Assembly (NCBI RefSeq): GCF_040947875.1
Contig: NZ_JBFRXN010000001.1
Span: 310,001-374,000 of the forward strand
Length of the DNA stretch: 64,000 bases
Direction of reading: 5' to 3'
Source of the DNA: Pseudomonas sp. MYb118
Lineage (GTDB): Bacteria; Pseudomonadota; Gammaproteobacteria; Pseudomonadales; Pseudomonadaceae
Part shown: positions 59,208-64,000 of the stretch, piece after piece
How positions within the stretch are numbered: position 1 is the stretch's first letter
Layout of the letters: every line of letters begins with the position of its first letter
The notes under the pieces: generated by a model
The model's input: the letters and a program-made list of their open reading frames with translations, nothing else
Told to the model about the DNA's origin: nothing
Database searches by the model: none
Program-made: the position numbers and the translations under genes

Positions 59208-61127
59208 ATGACCCTGCTCAAATTCAGCGATGTGTCCCTTGCTTTCGGCGCGATGCCGTTGTTGGACAAGGTGTCCTGGCAGATCGCCCGTGGAGAGCGG
59301 GTGTGCATCATCGGCCGCAACGGCACTGGCAAGTCCAGCATGATGAAGCTCGTCAAGGGCGACCAGAAGCCCGATGACGGCTCCGTGTGGCGTGCCCCGG
59401 GCCTGAAAATCGGCGAATTGCCGCAGGAATTGCCGGTAGCCGACGAGCGGACGGTGTTCGACGTCGTGGCCGCGGGCCTGGACGGTGTCGGTGCCTTGCT
59501 CGCCGAGTATCACCACCTGAGCCAGAACATCGTCACCGATGCCGACCTGGAAAAGCTCATGCACGTGCAGCATGACCTCGAGGCCCGTGACGGCTGGCGC
59601 TTGCAGACCCTGGTCGACAGCACCCTGAGCCGCCTGCAACTGCCGGCCGACAAGACCCTGGCCGAGCTGTCCGGTGGCTGGCGTCGTCGCGTCCTGCTGG
59701 CCCAGGCCCTGGTGTCCGAGCCGGATCTGCTGCTGCTCGACGAACCGACCAACCACCTGGACATCGGTGCGATCGCCTGGCTGGAAGAAGCGCTGAAGGA
59801 TTTCCAGGGCGCCGTGCTGTTCATTACCCACGACCGTTCCTTCCTGCAAAACCTGGCCACACGCATCCTCGAACTGGATCGCGGCGGGTTGATCGACTGG
59901 AACGGCGACTACGCCAGTTTCCTTGTGCACAAGGAAGCTGAACTGGCTGCCGAAGCGACCGCCAACGCGTTGTTCGACAAGCGCCTGGCCCAGGAAGAAG
60001 TGTGGATTCGCCAGGGCATCAAGGCCCGGCGTACTCGCAACGAGGGCCGGGTTCGTGCCCTCAAGGCCCTGCGTGTCGAGCGCAGCGAGCGTCGTGAGCG
60101 CACCGGCAAGGCCAACATTCAACTGGAAACCGCGGAGAAGTCCGGCAAGCAGGTCATGGTGCTGGAAAACGTCAGTTTTGCTCACCCGGACGGCCCGGTG
60201 CTGATCCGTGATTTCTCCATGGTCCTGCAGCGCGGCGACCGCATCGGCCTGCTCGGCGCCAACGGCACCGGCAAGACCACGCTGCTCAAGCTGATGCTCA
60301 GCGGCCTGCAGCCCACCAGCGGCAAGGTGGAAGAGGGCACCAAGATCGACGTCGCCTACTTCGATCAGTTGCGCCACCAGCTGGACCTGGAAAAGACCGT
60401 GGTGGACAACGTTGCCGAAGGTCGCGATTTCATCGAGATCGACGGCCAGAGCCGCCACGTCCTCAGTTACCTCGGCGACTTCCTGTTCAGCCCGCAGCGT
60501 GCCCGCACGCCGGTCAAGGCGCTGTCCGGTGGCGAGCGTGCCCGCCTGTTGCTGGCCAAGTTGTTCAGCAAACCGGCCAACCTCTTGGTCCTCGACGAAC
60601 CGACCAACGACCTCGACGTGGAAACCCTCGAGTTGCTGGAAGAAGTGCTGCTGACCTTCAGTGGCACCGTGCTGATGGTCAGCCACGACCGGGCATTCCT
60701 CGACAACGTGGTCACCAGCACCCTGGTGTTCGAAGGCGAAGGCAAGATCCGTGAGTACGTCGGTGGTTACCAGGACTGGCTGCGCCAGGGCGGTTCGCCG
60801 CGTTTGCTCGGGGTGACCGAGAGCAAATCCGGCAAGGCCGACCTGAATTCGGCGGTGGTCAAGGCAGAACCTGCGCCAGTGGCGGCAGCGGTGGAAGCGC
60901 CGGCGGCGAAGAAGAAGCTCAGCTACAAGCTGCAGCGCGAGCTGGAGATGTTGCCTGGCCAGATCGAGGCCATGGAACAGCAGATCGCTGACGTCGAGGC
61001 GCAGATGGCGGATGCCGGTTTCTACCTGCGTCCTGCTGCGGAAACGGCTGCGGTGATCGCCAAGCTGGAGCAGATGCAGGCCGAACTCGACGTGATGGTC
61101 GAGCGTTGGGCTGAGCTGGATGCCTGA
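59208..61127 (+). CDS. uup: ABC-F ATPase Uup
   Basis: A 639-residue ABC-F protein with two nucleotide-binding domains and no membrane segment, acting on ribosomes and linked in E. coli to precise transposon excision. NBD1: GRNGTGKSS, LSGGWRRRVLLAQAL, LLLLDEPTNHLD. A linker rich in Arg/Glu (IKARRTRNEGRVRALKALR) precedes NBD2: GANGTGKTT, LSGGERARLLLAKLF, LLVLDEPTNDLD. The C-terminal coiled coil (about 570-639) is the Uup-specific DNA-binding domain. ATG 59208 with GGAGAAG upstream. Confidence 0.95.
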   Translation: MTLLKFSDVSLAFGAMPLLDKVSWQIARGERVCIIGRNGTGKSSMMKLVKGDQKPDDGSVWRAPGLKIGELPQELPVADERTVFDVVAAGLDGVGALLAEYHHLSQNIVTDADLEKLMHVQHDLEARDGWRLQTLVDSTLSRLQLPADKTLAELSGGWRRRVLLAQALVSEPDLLLLDEPTNHLDIGAIAWLEEALKDFQGAVLFITHDRSFLQNLATRILELDRGGLIDWNGDYASFLVHKEAELAAEATANALFDKRLAQEEVWIRQGIKARRTRNEGRVRALKALRVERSERRERTGKANIQLETAEKSGKQVMVLENVSFAHPDGPVLIRDFSMVLQRGDRIGLLGANGTGKTTLLKLMLSGLQPTSGKVEEGTKIDVAYFDQLRHQLDLEKTVVDNVAEGRDFIEIDGQSRHVLSYLGDFLFSPQRARTPVKALSGGERARLLLAKLFSKPANLLVLDEPTNDLDVETLELLEEVLLTFSGTVLMVSHDRAFLDNVVTSTLVFEGEGKIREYVGGYQDWLRQGGSPRLLGVTESKSGKADLNSAVVKAEPAPVAAAVEAPAAKKKLSYKLQRELEMLPGQIEAMEQQIADVEAQMADAGFYLRPAAETAAVIAKLEQMQAELDVMVERWAELDA

Positions 61128-61168
61128 TTGACTGCGCGGTGAACGCCGGATTTGCGACGTTCACCGTA

Positions 61169-61258
61169 CTGTAGGAGCGAGCTTGCTCGCGATAGCGGTG
61201 TGCCAATCGACGCATCAGTTGCCTGACACGCCGCCATCGCGAGCAAGCTCGCTCCTAC
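61169..61258. repeat. REP pair
   Basis: Canonical GAGCTTGCTC/GAGCAAGCTC arms between the convergent uup and universal stress protein genes. Confidence 0.9.
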
Positions 61259-61273
61259 CGTTAGTGGGCGGGG

Positions 61274-61711
61274 TCAGCTCTTGACCAGGCGCACCGCCAG
61301 CACATCGCATGGCGCGCCGTGCAATACGTCATTGGCGGTGGAACCGAGCAGCAATGCCAGGCCGTGTCGCCCATGGCTGCCCACGACAACCAGATCGCAG
61401 CCTTGCTCCTTGGCCAGGTGATGAATCTCCTGGCGTGGCTGGCCGTAGGTCAGGTGGCAGTATTCCTTGGAGACCTCAGGGTACTTGACGATCAAGCGGT
61501 CAAGGCGTTCCTTGGCCTGGTCGAATTGCTGCTGCTGCAGTTGGGAAAGGTCCATCGGCACGTCGCCACCAAAGGCCATGGCCATGGGTTCGACGATGTG
61601 CACCAGGGACAATTTTGCGCCACTGCTCACCGCCAGCTCGCGAGCGCGCTTGATGACAGGGTCACACTCTTCGGTGAGATCTACCGCGACCAGAATGTGT
61701 TCATAGGGCAT
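61274..61711 (-). CDS. Universal stress protein, UspA family
   Basis: A 145-residue cytosolic Usp. Start ATG 61711 (MPYEHILVAVDLTEECDPVI) with GAGGAG upstream; a longer frame to 61870 is not used. The ATP-binding signature G-x2-G-x9-G-S appears as VVGSHGRHGLALLLGSTAND (about 113-132), so an ATP-binding subtype is likely. The gene is divergent from the small membrane-anchored gene at 61816. Confidence 0.92.
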   Translation of the reverse strand: MPYEHILVAVDLTEECDPVIKRARELAVSSGAKLSLVHIVEPMAMAFGGDVPMDLSQLQQQQFDQAKERLDRLIVKYPEVSKEYCHLTYGQPRQEIHHLAKEQGCDLVVVGSHGRHGLALLLGSTANDVLHGAPCDVLAVRLVKS

Positions 61712-61815
61712 GAGATGCTCCTCCTGAGAACTGCAATAAGGGTAAGTATGGCTGGTTTCAAGCGCTTTGTTTTCAGAGTGACTGCAAGCGCTCGTCAAAA
61801 TTCGGGAGTACACAT

Positions 61816-62253
61816 ATGACGGTCTGGATAGTGGTGTCAATCCTGTTGGTGGTATTGAGCCCCCTCGCATGGCTGCGACCGTCCCGTACCCAGAGTGGTC
61901 GAATCGCCCTGCGCATGGAGGCTCGCCGCCTCGGATTGGCCATGCAACTGGCGCCTCAGGAGTGGCCGCACTGGCTGCGTCCTGAGCCGCCGAACCCCTG
62001 CGCGCAGTACCATCGGCCCCGTCGCGGCAGCCAACCGGCGTGCTGGGTGTACTGGCAGAAATCGGCGGGTGTGTGGGTCAATCAGTGGCAGGAACCCTGC
62101 GACGATCAGGCGCTGTTGAATCATTTCGAAAAATTGCCGGCCAATGTCTACAAGGTCGAAGCCGACAAGCAGATGATCACTTTGTATTGGGGCGAGAAGG
62201 GCGAGGCGGAGGTCTTGGAGCGTATCGACGCGACGCTTAAAGCGTTGGCCTGA
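61816..62253 (+). CDS. Membrane-anchored conserved hypothetical protein
   Basis: A 145-residue protein with one N-terminal TM helix (TVWIVVSILLVVLSPLAWL) followed by a basic stretch and a soluble domain with WVYWQKSAGVWVNQW and a C-terminal helix (EKGEAEVLERIDATLKAL). Its place between the Usp gene and fadB fits a conserved pseudomonad gene order. No catalytic motif was found. Function unknown. Confidence 0.75.
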   Translation: MTVWIVVSILLVVLSPLAWLRPSRTQSGRIALRMEARRLGLAMQLAPQEWPHWLRPEPPNPCAQYHRPRRGSQPACWVYWQKSAGVWVNQWQEPCDDQALLNHFEKLPANVYKVEADKQMITLYWGEKGEAEVLERIDATLKALA

Positions 62254-62355
62254 TGTGGGAGCGGGCCTGCCCGCGATGGTCGAAAGGGCGCCGCCGGGTG
62301 TCAGGTGCACAACGTCATCGTTAACGACCATCGCGAGCAAGGCTCGCTCCTACAG
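62254..62355. repeat. REP pair (mixed arms)
   Basis: The left arm is the GCGGGC variant (GGAGCGGGCCTGCCCGCGAT). The right arm is the GCGAGC type with one inserted G (GCAAGGCTCGCTCC). The arms are therefore not perfectly complementary. Confidence 0.85.
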
Positions 62356-62359
62356 GTCT

Positions 62360-62846
62360 GCAAAAAAAAGCCCGACAACATCGTCGGGGCGGGGTTGGCC
62401 AGGCAGGCCGGTAATTCGGTTTGGGCTGATCCTGCGCCGGGCGTTCGCCCAGGCGCTCAAATTTTCCCTGTGGTTTCGCCAGCTTAGCCGGTTCCGCGTG
62501 AGCCGTTGCGAATTAGGGCGACTTTTCTAATGATTGATCCTATGAATGTCTGTGCATGCAGTGGCGTGTTGCAGGTCATCTTCCTACAGAAATGACTGCA
62601 AAGTCGCTTTTCAACCCGTGTTTTGGGCGATTGACAATTGTCGGAAATTCCGTGAAGGTGGCGTACCCAAATCAAACGGGCGTATGAATTGAGCGTTTGC
62701 ATTAGAGCGCGCTCCAACAGAATCCCGACTATCGCGTTGGCGGGTGTGTGGGGTGGATTGGCGTAGCATCGACGAAACCGTCCCTGCCAGCCATTCGCCT
62801 GCTTCCGACGTGTACTGTTCAGCTTCCATATCGTGGAGATCAGTTG
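62360..62846. other. Long intergenic region upstream of fadB
   Basis: About 490 bp without a convincing gene. It holds an A-tract/hairpin (CCCGAC/GTCGGG near 62373-62388, oriented as a terminator for leftward transcripts), the inverted repeat CAAACG/CGTTTG (62673-62699) and the palindrome GAGCGCGCTC (about 62704-62713). The fadB RBS (GTGGAG) is near 62834. Confidence 0.5.
62673..62699. promoter_or_regulatory. Inverted repeat in the fadB promoter region
   Basis: CAAACG (62673-62678) and CGTTTG (62694-62699) separated by 15 bp. The half-sites resemble those of fatty-acid regulators such as PsrA (CAAAC..GTTTG), but the spacer is longer than the usual 2-4 bp. Candidate site only. Confidence 0.35.
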
Positions 62847-64000
62847 ATGATTTACGAAGGTAAAGCCATCACGGTTAAGGCTCTTGAAAGTGGCATCGTC
62901 GAACTGAAGTTCGACCTCAAGGGTGAGTCCGTCAACAAGTTCAACCGTCTAACCCTGAATGAACTGCGTCAGGCCGTAGACACCATCAAGGCAGATGCTT
63001 CGATCAAGGGTGTGATCGTCAGCAGTGGCAAGGACGTGTTCATCGTCGGCGCCGACATCACCGAATTTGTCGACAACTTCAAGCTGCCGGATGCAGAGCT
63101 TGTTGCTGGCAACCTCGAAGCCAACAAAATCTTCAGCGATTTCGAAGACCTCAACGTCCCGACCGTTGCCGCGATCAATGGCATCGCCCTGGGTGGCGGC
63201 CTGGAAATGTGCCTGGCAGCGGACTTCCGCGTCATGTCCACCAGCGCCAAGATCGGCCTGCCGGAAGTCAAGCTGGGCATCTACCCAGGCTTTGGCGGTA
63301 CCGTGCGCCTGCCGCGCCTGATCGGTGCCGACAACGCCATCGAGTGGATTGCCGCCGGCAAGGAAAACCGTGCCGAAGACGCGCTGAAAGTCGGTGCCGT
63401 CGACGCCGTGGTCGTGCCTGAGAAGCTGCAGGAAGCCGCCCTTGAAGTGATCAAACGCGCCATTTCCGGCGAGTTCGACTACAAGGCCAAGCGTCAGCCG
63501 AAGCTGGAAAAACTCAAGCTCAACGCCATCGAGCAGATGATGGCTTTCGAAACCGCCAAGGGTTTCGTGGCCGGTCAAGCGGGCCCGAACTACCCGGCGC
63601 CGGTCGAAGCGATCAAGACCATCCAGAAAGCCGCGAACTTCGGTCGTGACAAGGCACTGGAAGTCGAAGCCGCCGGTTTCGTCAAACTGGCCAAGACCTC
63701 TGCCGCGCAGAGCCTGATCGGCCTGTTCCTGAACGATCAGGAGCTGAAGAAAAAGGCCAAGGCCTACGACGAAATCGCCAGCGACGTGAAGCAGGCTGCC
63801 GTATTGGGCGCCGGCATCATGGGTGGCGGCATCGCCTATCAGTCGGCTTCCAAGGGCACGCCGATCCTGATGAAGGACATCAACGAGCACGGTATCGAGC
63901 AGGGCCTGGCCGAAGCCGCCAAGCTGCTGGTCAGCCGCGTTGAAAAAGGTCGCATGACCGCAGCGAAGATGGCCGAAGTGCTCAACGGCATTCGCCCGAC
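62847..64000 (+). CDS. fadB: Fatty acid oxidation complex alpha subunit (3' truncated by window)
   Basis: The multifunctional enoyl-CoA hydratase/3-hydroxyacyl-CoA dehydrogenase of beta-oxidation. The first 384 codons are present. The crotonase domain (about 1-190) includes [37 protein letters not shown] (oxyanion hole) and [20 protein letters not shown] with the catalytic Glu. The NAD-binding domain begins with [20 protein letters not shown] (about 313). The dehydrogenase C-terminus is beyond the edge; fadA probably follows. Confidence 0.96.
   Translation, partial: MIYEGKAITVKALESGIVELKFDLKGESVNKFNRLTLNELRQAVDTIKADASIKGVIVSSGKDVFIVGADITEFVDNFKLPDAELVAGNLEANKIFSDFEDLNVPTVAAINGIALGGGLEMCLAADFRVMSTSAKIGLPEVKLGIYPGFGGTVRLPRLIGADNAIEWIAAGKENRAEDALKVGAVDAVVVPEKLQEAALEVIKRAISGEFDYKAKRQPKLEKLKLNAIEQMMAFETAKGFVAGQAGPNYPAPVEAIKTIQKAANFGRDKALEVEAAGFVKLAKTSAAQSLIGLFLNDQELKKKAKAYDEIASDVKQAAVLGAGIMGGGIAYQSASKGTPILMKDINEHGIEQGLAEAAKLLVSRVEKGRMTAAKMAEVLNGIRP

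Overview
This 64-kb window is a chromosomal segment of a gamma-proteobacterial Pseudomonas, most likely of the P. fluorescens group. The evidence is the GC-rich coding sequence, the gene order (guaD-xdh / smc-zipA-ligA / dnaX-ybaB-recR / apt-anr-hemN-ccoSIHG-ccoPOQN x2-aer / acnA / slt-uup-fadB, which I recall as largely shared with P. aeruginosa), and 17 copies of the REP-type inverted repeat (core TGTRGGAGCGAGC..GCTCGCGAT) that is abundant in fluorescent pseudomonads. No tRNA, rRNA, CRISPR array, IS transposase or prophage was found. Most of the window is core genome.

Layout. (1) 1-7452: the start of a BenE-family transporter, a GntR/FCD regulator, and a purine-salvage operon on the minus strand, xdhA-xdhB-xdhC-guaD (hypoxanthine/xanthine to urate; guanine to xanthine). 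(2) 7453-17164: a GntR/FCD regulator behind a pair of palindromic operators, then smc, zipA, ligA, a zinc-ribbon metallopeptidase and the 4.5S SRP RNA (ffs). (3) 17285-20530: an accessory stretch with an Xre regulator, a PAS-GGDEF-EAL protein with degenerate motifs and a long leader, and a periplasmic solute-binding-like protein. (4) 20673-26496: dnaX, ybaB, an NADP-dependent oxidoreductase, recR and an acyl-CoA dehydrogenase. (5) 26617-46750: the microaerobic block. apt is followed by the O2-sensing regulator anr, a small helical protein, hemN, a TauE/SafE membrane protein, ccoS, ccoI, ccoH and ccoG (maturation and copper supply for cbb3 oxidase), then two complete cbb3 oxidase operons, an alpha/beta hydrolase and the aerotaxis receptor aer. 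Between ccoG and the first oxidase operon lies an AT-richer island with a relic toxin-antitoxin locus and a secreted metallophosphoesterase. (6) 46854-54794: a CPBP protease, acnA, rlmM, tusA, an intact relBE-type module, pdxB and a small conserved protein. (7) 55050-64000: an ABC exporter, slt, the ABC-F ATPase uup, a universal stress protein, a membrane-anchored small protein and the 5' part of fadB.

How it works together. Anr (27246-27980) probably controls much of block 5. A perfect Anr box (TTGAT-N4-ATCAA) lies 66 bp upstream of hemN with ideal class II spacing. A perfect TTGAC-N4-ATCAA box lies upstream of the second oxidase operon but inside the first codons of the divergent hydrolase gene. 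One-mismatch boxes precede ccoG and the first oxidase operon.

Main items for a second look: the Anr box inside a coding sequence; the metallophosphoesterase/TA-relic island inside the conserved cco cluster; the phd-vapC deletion relic; the relBE insertion behind tusA next to a truncated ORF; the paired TGAC-N6-GTCA operators; the PAS-AGDEF-EAL protein whose EAL domain lacks a metal-binding Asp, with its ~300-nt leader; REP DNA that supplies protein tails and stop codons; and a 12-bp x5 tandem array. No wholly new multi-gene system is evident.
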